From Cyrtodaria siliqua (lineage: Eukaryota; Mollusca; Bivalvia; Adapedonta; Hiatellidae), in assembly GCA_037043455.1 (NCBI GenBank), contig JAWPHD010001345.1:267290-331289 (forward strand): a stretch of DNA of 64,000 nt, given 5' to 3'. The position numbers were made by a program, and so were the translations under genes. The notes under the pieces were generated by a model, which saw nothing but the letters and a program-made list of their open reading frames with translations, ran no database searches and was not told the DNA's origin. This document shows, in pieces, positions 12,553-25,218 of this stretch (position 1 is its first letter; every line of letters begins with the position of its first letter).

Positions 12553-14490
12553 AAACAAGAGGTCAATGACATTGAAGCTCTACTGATTGATTTTGATTTC
12601 AGGAAGTAGTCGCTACACTCGTTTTTTGAAAATGTATTTTAAGCCGTGGCGGCCATCTTGAATTTCCAGCCGACCTGAAATTTTGCTAAGATCAATAAGA
12701 CATCAAGAGCAACATTCCTGTGAAGTTTCATGAAAATCTGTCAACTAGTTTCAGAGGAATAGTCGCTACAAGTTTTCATTATATAACTCTATGTAAACAA
12801 AGATGGCCACTGACAGCCATCTTTAACATCGAATAAAAACAATTTTTGACAAGGACCAACATCATGTCATGCTGACCATTTTCGAAAAAGTCCCATATCA
12901 ATATCACATAGTTTTTTCAAGAAGTAATCGCTACAAACTTGTATTTTGAAAATCTATTTTTAGCCATGGCGGCCATCTTGAATTTCCGGCCTACCTGAAA
13001 TTTTGCTAGGATCAATAAGACCTCAAGAGCAACATTCCTGTGAAGTTTCATGAAAATCAGTCAAGTAGTTTCAGAGGAGTAGTCGCTACAAGCTTTCATT
13101 ATATAACTCTATGTAAACAAAGATGGCCACTGGCAGCAATGTTTAACGTCGAATCAAAATAATGTTCGACTCGGATAACCATCATGTCATGCTGATCATT
13201 TTAGAAAAAGTCCCATATCAATATCACTTTTAGTTTTCAAGAAATAGTCGCTACAACCTTATTTTTTAACAAGAGGTCAATGACCTTGAAGCTCTACTGA
13301 TTGATTTTGATTTCAGGAAGTACAGACTTTTTTTTTGAAAAATTATTTTTAGCCGTGGCGGCCATCTTGAATTTTTCTAGGATCAATAAGACATCAAGAG
13401 CAACATTCCTGTGAAGTTTCATGAAAATCCGTCAAGTAGTTTCAGAGGAGTAGTCGCTATAAGTTTTCATTATATAATTCTATGTAAACAAAGATGGCCA
13501 CTGGCAGCCATGTTTAACGTTGAATCAAAATAATGTTTGACTCTGATAACCATCATGTCATGCTGATCATTTTACAGAAAGTCCCATATCAATATCACTT
13601 ATAGTTTTCAAGATGTAGTCGCTACAAACTTCTTTTTTAAAAATCTATTTTTAGCTCTGACGGCCATCTTGAATTTCTGGCCGATCTGAAATTTTGCTAG
13701 GATCAATTAGACATTAAGAGCAACATTCCTGTAAAGTGTCATGAAAATCCGCCAAGTAGTTTCAAAGGAGTAGTCGCTACAAGTTTTTACTATATAACTC
13801 TATGTAAACAAAGATGGCCGCTGGCAGCAATGTTTAACTTGAATCAAAACAATTTTTGACAAGAACCAACATCATGTCATGCTGATCATTTTAGAAAAAG
13901 TCCCATATCAATATGACTTATAGTTTTCAAGAAGAAGTCGCTACAAACTTGTATTTTGAAAATATATTTTTAGCCGTGGCGGCCATCTTGAATTTCCGGC
14001 CGACCTAAAATTTTGCTAGGATCAATTAGACATCAAAAGCAACATTCCTGTGAAGTTTCATGAAAATCCGTCAAGTAGTTTCAGAGGAGTAGTCGCTACA
14101 AGTTTTCATTATATAATTCTATGTAAACAAAGATGGCCGCTGGCAGCCATGTTTAACGTCGAATCAAAACGATTTTTGACAAGGACCAACATCATGTCAT
14201 GCTGATCATTTTAGAAAAAGTCCCATATCTATATCACTTATAGTTTTCAAGAAGTAGTTGCTACAAACTTGTTTTTTAAAAACCTATTTTTATATTTGGT
14301 GGCCATCTTGGATTTCACATCAACATAATTTTTTGCTAGGATCAACTAGACTTCATGGGCAACATTTCTGTAAAGTTTCATGAAAATCCATTTAGTATTT
14401 TCAGAGGAGTAGTCGCTACAAAAAAGGACAGACGGACGGACAGACGCCGCACCACGGCATAAGTTCTGCTGATCTCTGATCAGTCGAACT
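12553..14490 (+). mobile_element. Family A tandem-monomer element(s), third copy
   Basis: The 'acaagaggtcaatgac' start occurs at 12555 and again at 13269, so one element is nested in, or recombined with, another. About eight monomers follow. The 3' hairpin at 14462-14490 has AGTTC paired with GAACT around CTGATC/GATCAG, a compensatory version of the AGCTC/GAGCT stem. Before it lies 'ggacagacggacggacagac', the usual pre-hairpin block. Confidence 0.7.
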
Positions 14491-15248
14491 AAAAAAACAA
14501 TATTCTGCTGAACTTCTCTTCAGTATTTTGCCTCCATTGGACCAATAATAGACACCATAACTAATTAATAGCGGTTGGGAACTACGCTTGTTGTTCAGCC
14601 ATACCCTTTCAGATTTGCCGAATCCGCTTGCAGGGTCGCGGACGCAGACTTTCCGAACAGCGACCTGATGTCTGTTCGTTTACCCGCCATGTTTACGGTG
14701 TCGATATAAAAAAGACACAGTCTGACTGCTTAGCGATATTTTGCATCACACTCCAATCGATTTTAGCGTGAATTGAATCACAGGGATCACTCTAGGCCGC
14801 GATTCCGCGATATTCTCGCATTAAATTCTCAAAATTCGCATGAAAAAGACAAATGGAACAAAGTGTTGCACCGAAGTCGGAGAAATCCATTTTCACCATT
14901 TCGGTTTGTAATGAAAACATATTTATTTACATTTGAGTTAAAATCTCCAGTAAATTTGCTCAGATCCATTTATTCGCGATAAAAATATATAAAATGAATA
15001 AATATCAAATTATTCGAAAACCACATGAAAAACGAGATTATGTCGGTAAACTTCCGGTTCGCCTTTGCTTTGCATAAGCAGGGGTGTCAAAGAAAATTGA
15101 TTGATTCTGAATAAACATGGCCATTTTTATAATAATTCATCAACTTCTAGTCATAACTGAACATTATCCCCCAATCTGTAATGATTTGACGCGATGAACT
15201 ATGTACTGGAGCGGGGCAAGCAATTATAACCTTATGTTAGCATAAAAA

Positions 15249-15611
15249 AAAGGGGATAAAAATATCGGACAGGGAAAGCAGCATTCAAGGACGACAGTCA
15301 ACCACAAAACACAAAAACAAACACGCAAACAGACAAACGAAAAGGCAAAAGTAATAAAAAATGCAATGACATCACAAACACAAAAGGGTTGACAATAGGG
15401 CTACCGCCTTGGAACGGTCAGTGGCAAAGTAGGCCACTGGGGGCTTAAACCGGTGCTAGGGTGCACCAAACCTCACACTTACCCTACTGTTATCCCATCA
15501 AAACAGGACAGTGTAAATAAAGAAATCCCTGCCATGATCTAATCTCTAACCAACAAGGCAGCATCAATAGGCAATATAAGTAAAACACAAATATGCTCGT
15601 GTAAATATAAG
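15249..15611 (-). mobile_element. Penelope-like element, 3' terminal fragment
   Basis: The insertion is defined by comparison with copy 1, where 'gcataaaaagttgtcgtaaattcgg' is uninterrupted near 4971-4996. Here that site is split by about 360 bp carrying 'cggacagggaaagcagcatt', 'ccgccttggaacggtcagtgg' and 'ccaacaaggcagcatcaatagg'. The same blocks occur downstream of the reverse-transcriptase relics at 37370-39150 and 34140-35820, so this is their 3' end. It arrived after the duplication, or was lost cleanly from copy 1. Confidence 0.75.
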
Positions 15612-16169
15612 TTGACGTAAATTCGGACACGCTTTATTTCAGATGCTTTAACAACTTCTACTTTCACTATTGGGAATGAGCAAGAATGCAGGAAATCACA
15701 TCTAAATTTAAAAATGTTCTGGGGGTCATGCCCCCAAACCTGCCTAGCAGCCTCCAGGGACACATGCGGTTGACAAACAACCACTGGTCGTTCGGCTTCG
15801 CATCCGAAATGGATCATGATATGGTGAAAGACTCATTAAAATCAAGCAAATGGGACATTTTGTCTCATTGAAATTCACTCCTAGCGTGATCCCTGGAATC
15901 ACAGTCTATATGACGCGTAAGTTACCTGGTAACAAACAAACACCTGTTAATCTGGGTCCTGCAAACGGCAATACGAACAAAATTACGCGTCGAAAATGAT
16001 CCTGATATGAAATCTTGCAAATATTGCAGCATCGTGTTTGAACGATAGTTTAACTTAATTTTTATAGTGCAAAAAGTCACTCGCCCTGTCGGACGACCAT
16101 ACGCCGAAAATTACTCGTCCGCAGGCAGCTTGCACTCGCCAATGCGAGCGGGCGAGTGGAATTTAACAC

Positions 16170-18951
16170 CAAACACATCGAATCATTGAACGGTAGTTGC
16201 TCATAACTGCGATAATGTTGTCTCCGCGATAGTATAGAATGATAGAGAAAGAGATCGTCTTAAAGGGTTTGCTATCTGAAATACCACTTGAGCTGTAAAA
16301 TCAGGTTCTTCGTGCGCTTTAAAATGTGAGCATGGCCATGTAAACGCTTGTTGTTCGAAACAGGGTGAGAAAGATCTCGAAAAGCCATGGATTGACGTGT
16401 ATGATACTGGAAATATTGTCTGATCTCGTGTATGTTTAACTTCTTTGCGTTTGTGGAGAAAGCCTGTATTATACGATACTGTGTTTCCTTGTCTTTGCAG
16501 TGATCTGCTTCAGCCTGCAAGTGCCAGGCGATTGTGAATTTTGCAGCCTGTTTGCATTTTGGCGCCCTTTGCTTTCTATTAAGGTATGTCCTGATGGTAG
16601 TGGCTGTGGACCTTATATGTTATAGTGCATTTCATGTGTGATAGTGTCTTGGGTAAACCGCCATGACCGAGATGGCATATTGAACGTTTTACAGCTGCAT
16701 TGTTGAAGTGGCATGACCCAGATGGCATATTGAACGGTTTGCAGCTTTGTTGGTTGAACTGGTATGACCCAGATGGGAAAGGCACAGCATGTCTAATGTT
16801 AAAACTGTAGACGTGAAGTGTTTTTGGTCAAAAGTTAGGTGCAACATTTAGGTTTCGTTGAGTGTTGTTTTGGTGAAAAAGTAAGTGCATCATTACATTT
16901 ATTGTAGTGTTGTGAAAATATGGCATTTAAGTCGAAAAGTAGTTTTCGCTTTACGAGACTGGTCGCAATTTGATGAATCTGTGCAAAGGCATATGCATGG
17001 TACTTTCATATCACGAACAATTGATATCACATATTATGAGCGGATAGGTGGCAGGGCCTGCCCTGGGTATTTTTTCTTTCGCAACTACTCGCAAAATGAG
17101 AAAAAGGGAGCCACATTTGAGAAATAAGAGCCGAAGCCATGAAGGTTGGAGCCACTTTTTCACCATATAACGAAGTCATTTTGAAAATAAGCGGCATATA
17201 TGCATTGATTCATTTTGGTGTAGCAGACAAATTTTGGCAAATTTAGAAGGTGGAGTCAAAGAAGAATCTGAATTTAGTGAACGTTTACAAGCTGTTTCTG
17301 CTGTTACAGTATTGGCAATGTTTTACATCTTGACATAAGTTATATAGGAAACGTACGTCGAGGGTAATCAAATAAGACCATTGTTCTGATCTCACCTTTT
17401 ATTTTAATAGTATTTATTTCTAGAAATAGCAAGTAATCACTTTCGATTTCTTTAATTTTCAACGCCCGACAAAGTTTGCTACACTCATTAACAAACATCA
17501 ACCATAGTTTCCCTTTGTCGTTGTTAGATAGTCCGCCACGCTCGCCGATGTTTGTATAAGACCTTAAAACCCGATATCAAGCTGTGTGGTCTTCATCCTA
17601 TTATGACTTAATTGCATCCACCTTCTTAGACAGTGTCAGAAAGTTTGTTTACAAAATGTTATTTGCAAGCATCAATGACCCACAATATACACGCGTGATC
17701 AATCGATTGGTTATGATAATTTTATCTGTTTTTATAATCAGCTAGCGAACGTTATTCATTCAGTTTAGTGAACCAGTCCACTTTTCTTTTAGACTGTTAC
17801 ACTGCGCATGTCCACCAGGAACGCTGTGTAGCAGTCTATTTCCTATATCCGCTTACAGCATTGAAAATATGTACATATTAGCTTTTATTTTCCATTCGCA
17901 AATCATTTTCGCAAAAGCTAAAAAAAGTCCCAAATGTTTCTTTTGGTGTAGCAGAAAAATGTTGGCAAATTTATAATGGCTCCAACTTTCATGACTGGCT
18001 CTTATTTCTCAAATGTGGCTCCCCTTTACTCATTTTGCGAGTAGTTGCGGAATTAATAAATACCCAGGGCAGGTCCTGCCACCTATCTCCTCATATCAAT
18101 TGTTCGTGAAATAAAAGTACCATGCATGTGCCTTTGCACAGATTCGTCAATTGCGACCAGTCGCGTAAAGCGAAAACTACTTTTCGACTTAAATGCCATA
18201 TTTTCACAACACTACAATAACTGTAATGATGCACTTACTTGTTGACCAAAACAACACTCAACGAAACCTAAATGGTGCACGTAACTTTTGACCAAAAACA
18301 CTTCACGTCTAGTTTTAACATTAGACATGCTGTGCCTTTCCCATCTGGGTCATACCAGTTCAACCAACAAAGCTGCAAACCGTTCAATATGCCATCTGGG
18401 TCATGCCACTTCAACAACGCAGCTGTAAGACGTTCAGTATGCCATTTCGGTCATGGCGGTTTACCCAAAACAATATCACACATGCAATGCACTATAACAT
18501 ATAAATTTCACAGCGACTACCATCAGGACATACCTTAATAGAAAGCAAAGGGCGCCAAAATGCAAACAGGCTGCAAAATCCACAATTGCCTCGAACCTGC
18601 CAGCTGAAGCAGATCACTGCAAAGACAAGGAAACACAGTATCGTATAATACAGGCTTTCTCTACAAACGCAAAGAAGATAAACATACACGAGATCAGACA
18701 ATATTTCCAGTATCATACACGTCAATCCATGGCTTTTCGAGACCTTTCTCACCCTGTTGCGAACAACAAGCGTTTACATGGCCATCCTAACATTTTAAAG
18801 CGCACGAAGATACTGACTTTAAAGCTCAAGTGGTATTTCAGACAGCAAACCCTTTAAGACGATCTCTTTCTCTCTCTATCATTCTATACTATCGCGGAGA
18901 CAACATTATCGCAGTTAAGAGCAACTATGGTTCAATGCTTCGATGTGTTTG
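16170..18951. repeat. Large inverted repeat with ~0.8-kb spacer
   Basis: The left arm (about 16170-17152) and right arm (about 17976-18951) are reverse complements with scattered differences. Outer ends read 'caaacacatcgaa' and its complement. Inner landmarks are 'gagaaataagagcc' on the left and 'ggctcttatttctc' on the right. The spacer contains two direct copies of 'tttggtgtagcaga'. Open frames such as 16272-16520 (minus) have disrupted counterparts in the other arm, which argues against a conserved protein. It may be a foldback transposon or a duplicated-inverted segment. Confidence 0.85.
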
Positions 18952-19440
18952 CTCTGTGATCTGTCTCTGTGTCACTTTTGGTCAATGACATTTCAACGTT
19001 ACCAGGTTGACTTTCCAAAATGCGCAGCAACCCTTTACTTTGCCTTTTCATCCATAAGCATCGGGAGGTGTACAGTACTGGTTTTACCCAGGAAAACTGG
19101 TGGTCCGTCTCCACCACAAAATAAATCGACCGTCAGATATAATCTTACTTGTGTTGACAATGATGTAAACTACCATACCAAAACAAAAAATCAATTTCGA
19201 CATGGCTGGGAAGAGATTGACAGCAGTCTCTCACGAGGAAAACACCCATCAAGGTCTGTGGCGTGCGGAAATCTGTTTAACTTCAGCTTGGACAAAAACA
19301 TAATTTCTTCACTTATTGTGCAAGACGTAATAATGCTCTTGAAAGGTATTTCGAACCATCTATGCGAGCAAACGAATGAACAAGAAACTTTCCTGCCAAA
19401 AGTTTTCCTCGGAAAAACAAAACGACAGCTATTCAGTTAA
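18943..19440 (+). CDS. Unrecognised 165-codon open frame, doubtful
   Basis: An ATG-started open frame begins inside the end of the inverted repeat and runs 165 codons. The predicted protein shows no motif I recognise: no signal peptide, no transmembrane segment and no low-complexity repeat. The length is somewhat above chance for this composition, but the start overlaps the repeat arm and no splice context is evident. It is listed only because of its length; most likely it is not a gene. Confidence 0.15.
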   Translation: MCLLCDLSLCHFWSMTFQRYQVDFPKCAATLYFAFSSISIGRCTVLVLPRKTGGPSPPQNKSTVRYNLTCVDNDVNYHTKTKNQFRHGWEEIDSSLSRGKHPSRSVACGNLFNFSLDKNIISSLIVQDVIMLLKGISNHLCEQTNEQETFLPKVFLGKTKRQLFS

Positions 19441-20274
19441 CGAATCATAGTTACGTCACCTGCACACTAAATGAATGTTACATCTACCCACCTGCCCTTT
19501 CAAGTGAACTCTTCACCAACACTTCCTGCTTGAACTAAAACTTACATGCAAAAAAAACAAATTTTCAAGATGGCTGTGACAGTGACAGAGCGATCCTAAC
19601 TTATGCGCATGCGCAAACAATAACAACCATAAAAACCAATAACATTGACCCACATTTATAGGCCAACTTTTTCTCACTCAACATAATCTTATAAATCCAT
19701 ATACATGTAGATACTCCACAACATCCCTATCAAATAAGCCCCGTCATGGTGTATGACAAGTTCTCAACACTGCCCACAGCCATAGCCACACAGTCATGAA
19801 CTTGTGGACAGCCCCGTGAAGCATGACCTACTTCTCCACCACAACCATAATATGCCATATTACCTACCAAAACTTATCTACGGTACTTACCTTCGCCCAA
19901 ATATATTTTCGCCCACGATTTTGCAATGATTACAATGGCTTGAAATGTCCAATGTAACGTATAACGTCGACCTACTGTACACCAGGATCCGTCTATGTAC
20001 ACCAAAGCAAAATAGCGTTCGTATAGCCTGCTGCGCATGTGCGTCGGAAATAAACCGGAACTCAACAGTGGTTTTATTATTACCAAAAATATACAGACGT
20101 TAATGGAGCTACTTATGTAATGGCCAACTATTACGTCTCGTTCATGTATCTACATCCATTACGGATTTTCCGTACTAGAAAAACACAGAGACAAATGGTC
20201 CTATAGAATTCACAGGACGCTATGGCATCGTAGATCCGTACTGTACCACAAACAAAGAGCAAATTAACTATACA
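19441..20274. other. No gene seen
   Basis: AT-rich sequence with short chance open frames only. Confidence 0.5.
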
Positions 20275-20284
20275 ATGAAAAGGA

Positions 20285-20370
20285 CAATTCACAACACAAA
20301 AGGTGGTGAAGACAGGGTTACCGACTTGGAACGGTCAGTAGGCAATATGGCCCACTTGTTGGCTAAAATC
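20285..20370 (-). mobile_element. Diverged Penelope-like 3' relic
   Basis: 'acacaaaaggtgg', 'gttaccgacttggaacggtcag' and 'atggcccactt' align with the 'ccgccttggaacggtcagtgg..aggccactgg' block of the better copies. The 75-codon open frame covering it is incidental. Confidence 0.5.
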
Positions 20371-20502
20371 GATTTTAAGTGTACACACACTCGCTATTAT
20401 CCTGTCGTCAGCGCTCAAATGTATCCAGAATTGTACTGGACAACTACCGCAGTTCCAGCCAAAGAGAAAACCAATCTAAAACTTATGTTTTATAAGGCAT
20501 GA

Positions 20503-21316
20503 TGGGATTTATATTGCAAAATATCGATTACGTCGCTTAGATAATTACGCTTGTGAGCAAAGCATTACAGTTTAACGTTCATTTCAGTTTACCCTCAGGC
20601 TTACAATATCTTCTCATCTGATAGCCCATCCGTTCAGTCTGCTTAATTTTAAAATGGATTCATTCTATTGCAGGTACATGTACTATCAAGCAAAGCATCA
20701 AACTAGACATTTAAATTAAAATGGAAACTTGAAGTTTGTTTGAATATGTTTATAAAAACGTTGCATGCGTTTTAATAATGTTATCGTTCAAGTTCGTTTC
20801 AGAGCCCCATATGCAGTAATACTTGTTATTTATATATTTAAAACTCCGTCGAGTCCTTAAGTTTTCCAAACAAAACAATAATTAAACCGGACTGAATATG
20901 AGGCCCAACTAAGTGCAGTTGCACCTTTACAATCAAAGTCCATTATTATGGTTTCATTTATAATTGAAAATACTGTCACAATTCTTCCAGATCCCTTCAA
21001 GGCAAATAAGCGACGATATGTACGTTGCATTGAATGTCTAGGAGGTAGTTTTGTCCTCTCTACGTCTCTATGGAGAGATTTTCATTTCTTCCGTTTTTTT
21101 TAAAAAATATGAACACACACGTAGATATAAAATTCGAACAGGAAATGCAGCATTCAAGGCCCTCAGCCAGCCAAAAACCATTTATACAAATCGAATAGAA
21201 CATGGTAAAACCTAATACAAATATAATACATGTATCTTCCTGACGCGACATTATTAGACAAAAATGTTATGTTTGAAGGATAAATGTGTTTAACTCAAAC
21301 ACTGAACATATTCTGT
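20503..21316. other. No gene seen
   Basis: AT-rich. At about 21135-21160 'gaacaggaaatgcagcattcaagg' is the terminal 25 bp shared by the Penelope-like 3' ends, here without the rest. Confidence 0.5.
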
Positions 21317-21583
21317 GTATCAATTTCTTTATTGCGATTTTGGCCTCCGGCCCATAACACAATGCATTTTATATACAAACAAACAAATATGTAACTGGTG
21401 CACCCAAAATATATACATAGATTTAATATACAAAACCACCAATATTGTAGGCAATCAACGTGAAAAACTATATATTCACAAAGTCTCTTAAAAACATGTT
21501 CTTTTGTGAAAAGCATGAAATATAAACATGGCTAAATGTTTTATAATTAATAGATTTTCATTTGAAAACAATGATGTAAATGT

Positions 21584-22336
21584 CTACAGAGAATGATTAT
21601 GTGTAAATTGTATTGGTAAGTATTTCAGTCTTAAATCATCATACAGTTTGCATTCAAATATAAAGTGATATTCATTTTCTACGGTGTTTCGGCAATGTTT
21701 GCATACCCTTTCATTCCTAGGAATACCTCTGTATCTCCCTTTTTCTATTTCGAGGTCATGCGAGGAGGTTCGAAAAGATGATAGTGCATGCCTGAATTTT
21801 CGTATTGTAAGACAATTTAAATATTTTTCAAACTTGAAATCTGTTTTAAAATTTCGGTATAATTCTAATTTTTGGTTAGTGTTGATGTTTTCGGACCATG
21901 TTTGATGGAACTGGTCTTTTAGCCTTCTTACATACACTTTAAGGAAAAGAGATTCATTTTCGACAGTTTGGTTTACCCATACGTATCCAAAACCGTTCAT
22001 GTAAAGATTAATTCTTAACTGTTTTACCCAGTTGCTATGACCATACGTATCAAAATAAACTAACATGTTATAAGCTTTCTTCACATATCTATGACTTGGC
22101 ATTTTTAGAAGTCGTAACCAGTATTTTATACATTTTTTATAACTTTCTATCCATAGTGGATATCTGCCGCAGTCACCAAGAACGGCACTATTACTTGCCT
22201 TGTTGTGGACGTACATAAATCTTTTGCACGCATAATATTGTATACGTTCAATACTGTTATATTGTTTTAGACCCCATATCTCAGAGCCATATAAAACTAT
22301 TTGTTTAATTTTTGTGTCAAACAATTTAAAAAACAT
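21584..22336 (-). pseudogene. LINE ORF2 C-terminal region
   Basis: This 250-codon stretch continues the RT frame after an in-frame TAA around 22357. It contains the post-RT motif 'LYGSEIWG' (residues about 16-23), a central helical region with many Trp and Tyr, and a C-terminal CKHC...YHFIFEC pattern (C-x2-C...H-x4-C), typical of the zinc-knuckle-like end of many animal LINE ORF2 proteins. It belongs to the same element as 22358-23014 and is not an independent gene; the ATG is fortuitous. Confidence 0.85.
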
Positions 22337-22357
22337 ATCTGATTGTAAAGGACCAAA

Positions 22358-23014
22358 TTAATATAAGCCATTTAAAAGAGCAATAAGAACACGTTTGCTT
22401 TTAAAAGCAATTTCCTCTGCCATTCGATTAAGAGACATTTGACTTGAAAATAACAGACCTACATATGTATATTCTTTTGCAACATTAACCTTTTCACCAC
22501 CAAGTGTCCATTTCTCGTGTTTGCTTAAAGGGCCCCCATTTCGAAAAACAACAACCTTTGTTTTATCAAGATTAACTGTTAACTCCCAATGTGTACAATA
22601 TTGATGAAGAATGTTTAATTGTCTCTGCAAACCTATCACTGTGTCTGAAATAAGACCAATGTCATCTGCAAACATTAACATAAATAATTCAACAATATCC
22701 GGTGATAACTGGATTCCGGTCAGACCACTGTTTGCAATTTCATATTGAAGTTCATCAATAAATATGGAAAATAGAATTGGGCTTAAAATACAACCTTGTC
22801 TAACACCCTGAGTACAATGAAAATAATCACTCAAACTGGTTTTGTTTCTTACACATGCTTTAACACTTTTATATATACTATATAACATTTTAAACAGTTT
22901 ACCTTTAACACCGGCTTTTTTTAAAATAAACCACAACTTTGCTCTATTCACAGTATCAAACGCCTTTTTTAAATCTACAAATGCTACAAATAATTTGATA
23001 CCTTTTTTGGACAA
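22358..23014 (-). pseudogene. LINE reverse transcriptase domain (partial)
   Basis: A 218-codon open frame encodes the RT palm. It shows DLKKAFDTV (the first catalytic Asp, about residue 14), GVRQGCILSPILF (about 70-82) and the catalytic FADD box at residues 115-118, followed by the thumb. It would copy element RNA at a nicked target. The fingers region before it is deleted: the frame upstream joins the linker at 23062 out of register. The 3' end stops at a TAA, after which the same frame continues as the C-terminal region. Confidence 0.9.
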
Positions 23015-23061
23015 GTATCTATCAATAACTGCCCTTAAGACATCTCATTTTTGGGGATCTC

Positions 23062-23690
23062 CTAAAAATGCTCTGCTATATCTTCTTCGCTTAATTCATT
23101 GTCATGAAATGTATAGTTTGAGTTATCAATGCCGTCAAATAAGGTTTTGAAGTATTCGTACCATCGCTTAGTGTTAATATAACTTTCACGTGGTTGATTG
23201 CTTTGACCAGTTAACCTTTTAAAGAGCTTCCAAAATGTTTTCGAATCGTTTGCACCATCCACTAGTGAATCTAGATTTCGTGTATTTTTATCTTCTTGCT
23301 TTTTTTTGCATGTAATTTTTGCATGTAATTTTAAATGTTGTCCTTGTCGTAATATAATTGTCGAGGTTTTGTTTTGTCCTATTGTGTCGATATTTATGCA
23401 ACAGTTTATACTTTTCCTTTTTCAGGATTTTGCATTCATTATCAAACCAATCCGGTTGGCTATGTTTATGTTTATGTTTGTTAACTTTATTGACTACTTT
23501 GCATGTATCAATCGACTTATATATCATGTCTGTGAACCTGGTTAAAATATTGTTTATGGGTATGTTATGGTTACTAATATCGTTTTCTAAATCTAGCTAG
23601 TCGTCGCAATTCATATATGTATCCATATTAGTTAGATGACTAACCAATTTTGGTTTACCATCCGAAAGGTAATTAATTTCTCGAAATCAT
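23062..23690 (-). pseudogene. LINE pre-RT linker, fragmented
   Basis: Two open pieces remain. 23288-23600 contains the 'QPDWFDNECK' motif followed by a lysine-rich helical stretch; 23062-23262 contains 'TFWKLFKRLTG'. Both are typical of the region between endonuclease and RT in LINE ORF2. A TAG lies near 23598-23600 and weak homology continues to about 23690. The endonuclease catalytic region is absent. Confidence 0.7.
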
Positions 23691-24606
23691 ATTTAAATTA
23701 TGTATTTTATTGGGACATTTACAATTAAGAAACGCTATAAACGTACAGTAAAAGGTGGGAAAAAAAAGAAACGACGTAATTGGGTAAATAATATGTTACT
23801 TCTTTTTTCTAAATGATATAACAATTATATCAAATATAGGGCTCATCGAGACGAACAGTTTCATATAATAGTAAATTTACTGTGAGCAGCCTAAAACTCA
23901 GCCTTGCCAATAAACATTAATACTTGAGTAGGACACTATTTGTACAAAAGAAACAAACAAAAAACCGTCAAACATTAATAGTAACGTTATTATTAAACCT
24001 TTGTTTATTTGACGGCAAAAGTAATTGCAAATTAAATCGGAAATGTCTTCAAACACAAATTCCGCATTCCGATTGATTGACGATAAAAGATGTGTGACCA
24101 GTAAATAATGCGTAACTACTACCTTCCATACGGTCCAGGCGTGTCCAAATCTCTTTCCGAAACTGTGGCAAATCTGCTCGCCATATTTGTCCAAACGATA
24201 ATTGTCGCTTGGTAAAACCAAGCGTTTTACGATTGATAGAACGTCAACAATATTTTAATAAGCGTTCACCGAATTTCATTTGCGCATAGTGTGTTGATCA
24301 TGGAAAAGATATCTAATTATATACTTTCTCTGACGTCACAATCTTGAAGCAGTACTTTAATTGTTGACTGCTCCGCGTCATAATCGGGCAACAGTATAAC
24401 ATATTTCACTCTAGGGTATATGCATTTTATACAGGAAGGCGAACGTGAGGTATAATAATAGTACATGTTTCCAATTAAATATGGAAATTCAAAACCTTTA
24501 AATAATACACACTTTGTGTTGTCTTGTTTTGGGAGGATCCCAATGGAAACCGCGTCTATGGGCAACAACTGTGACTTCGCACGTCTGTATTTTCAAGTAT
24601 AGACGT
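23691..24606. other. No gene seen
   Basis: AT-rich sequence immediately upstream of the receptor gene. It may hold the promoter or a non-coding first exon, but no TATA box or clear signal-peptide exon could be identified. Confidence 0.4.
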
Positions 24607-24775
24607 GCAAATGTATATGTGTCAGGGTAGCGCAACCTCTTCCATCAATGCAGCACGGGTTCGATTAACTGGCTCAGCGTTGTGAAAGAGTACGGTGGTT
24701 GCCCGGACAGACACAAAGGTTTTCCCCGGGTTCTCCGGTATCATTCCATATGAAAACTACGCCAACGATATGTAA
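24607..24775 (+). repeat. tRNA-derived SINE-like fragment
   Basis: 'agggtagcgcaacc' followed by 'gggttcgattaac' resembles the A- and B-box portion of a tRNA. Downstream 'ccccgggttctccggt' is a phrase seen in many invertebrate tRNA-derived SINEs. It lies directly upstream of the first receptor exon. Confidence 0.45.
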
Positions 24776-24942
24776 TCTGCGCTATTGTGAAAAATTAGTT
24801 TAATCTCTGCAGTAAAATAAATAAAGTGTATGCGTTTATATGTATAATTCTATTCGAGTAGAAGAATCCAATTTGTTTTCATGTGTTAATTTTCATCCGC
24901 CTGTCGTACGTATGTTTTACAATATGTGTTACTCTTTTGCAG

Positions 24943-25218
24943 GGTGTTTATTAGTCAGCATTCATTCCACCGATGTCAGCGTGCATGTTGGCAATGACGT
25001 AGTTATCTCCTGCCCATTGCCTGGCAACTACACATTCCCAGAATGGTTCGGGCCACCCGGTCGAACAACCCTCACGTCAAACGGAACGTTTACACAAGCA
25101 GGAATGGCGTATAAAGATCAGAAGAACTTAGCGCTTAGCGACGCCAAAACGACACACGGTGGTGAATACATATGCCGAATCAACAATAGAGAGGATTCTG
25201 TTTCATTGACTGTTCGTA
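24943..25218 (+). CDS. Exon: Ig domain 1
   Basis: The acceptor 'actcttttgcag' precedes 24943 and the donor GTAAGT starts at 25219. The exon is 276 bp, phase 1 at both ends. It encodes an Ig fold with the first Cys in VVISC, Trp in PEWFGP and the second Cys in GGEYIC, ending in a VSLTV strand. Potential N-glycosylation sites are NYT and NGT. The first residues (GCLLVSIHS) look like the end of a signal peptide. Either a separate exon supplies the start or translation begins at ATG 24912, where reading through the acceptor gives a short hydrophobic leader. The alternative start is undecided. Confidence 0.85.

Larger units (their letters stand above)
10379..16165 (+). repeat. Segmental duplication, copy 2
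   Basis: Direct duplicate of 953-5541. Differences are two CREs instead of three at 11619-11645, an expanded GATATC satellite (11868-12200), a longer family A array with a second internal start at 13270, and a Penelope-like 3' fragment inserted at about 15249-15611. The copy ends where the large inverted repeat begins. Confidence 0.85.
21317..23690 (-). mobile_element. Broken non-LTR retrotransposon (LINE)
   Basis: Minus-strand LINE relic read from 23690 down to 21317. In order it has the end of the pre-RT region, a linker, the RT palm and a C-terminal zinc-knuckle-like region. The 5' endonuclease portion is missing. The 3' end carries an AATAAA on the minus strand near 21326-21331. It contains nonsense codons and an internal deletion, so it is inactive. 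The clade cannot be assigned safely from this fragment. Confidence 0.85.

Noticed and set aside
16272..16520. 82-codon minus frame in the inverted repeat, with a related frame in the other arm
   Set aside because: The second arm breaks the frame with substitutions and shifts, and no motif is recognised; similarity is explained by the DNA inverted repeat.
23306..23600. Plus-strand membrane-like frames
   Set aside because: Antisense of the LINE pre-RT linker; the minus strand shows recognisable LINE motifs.
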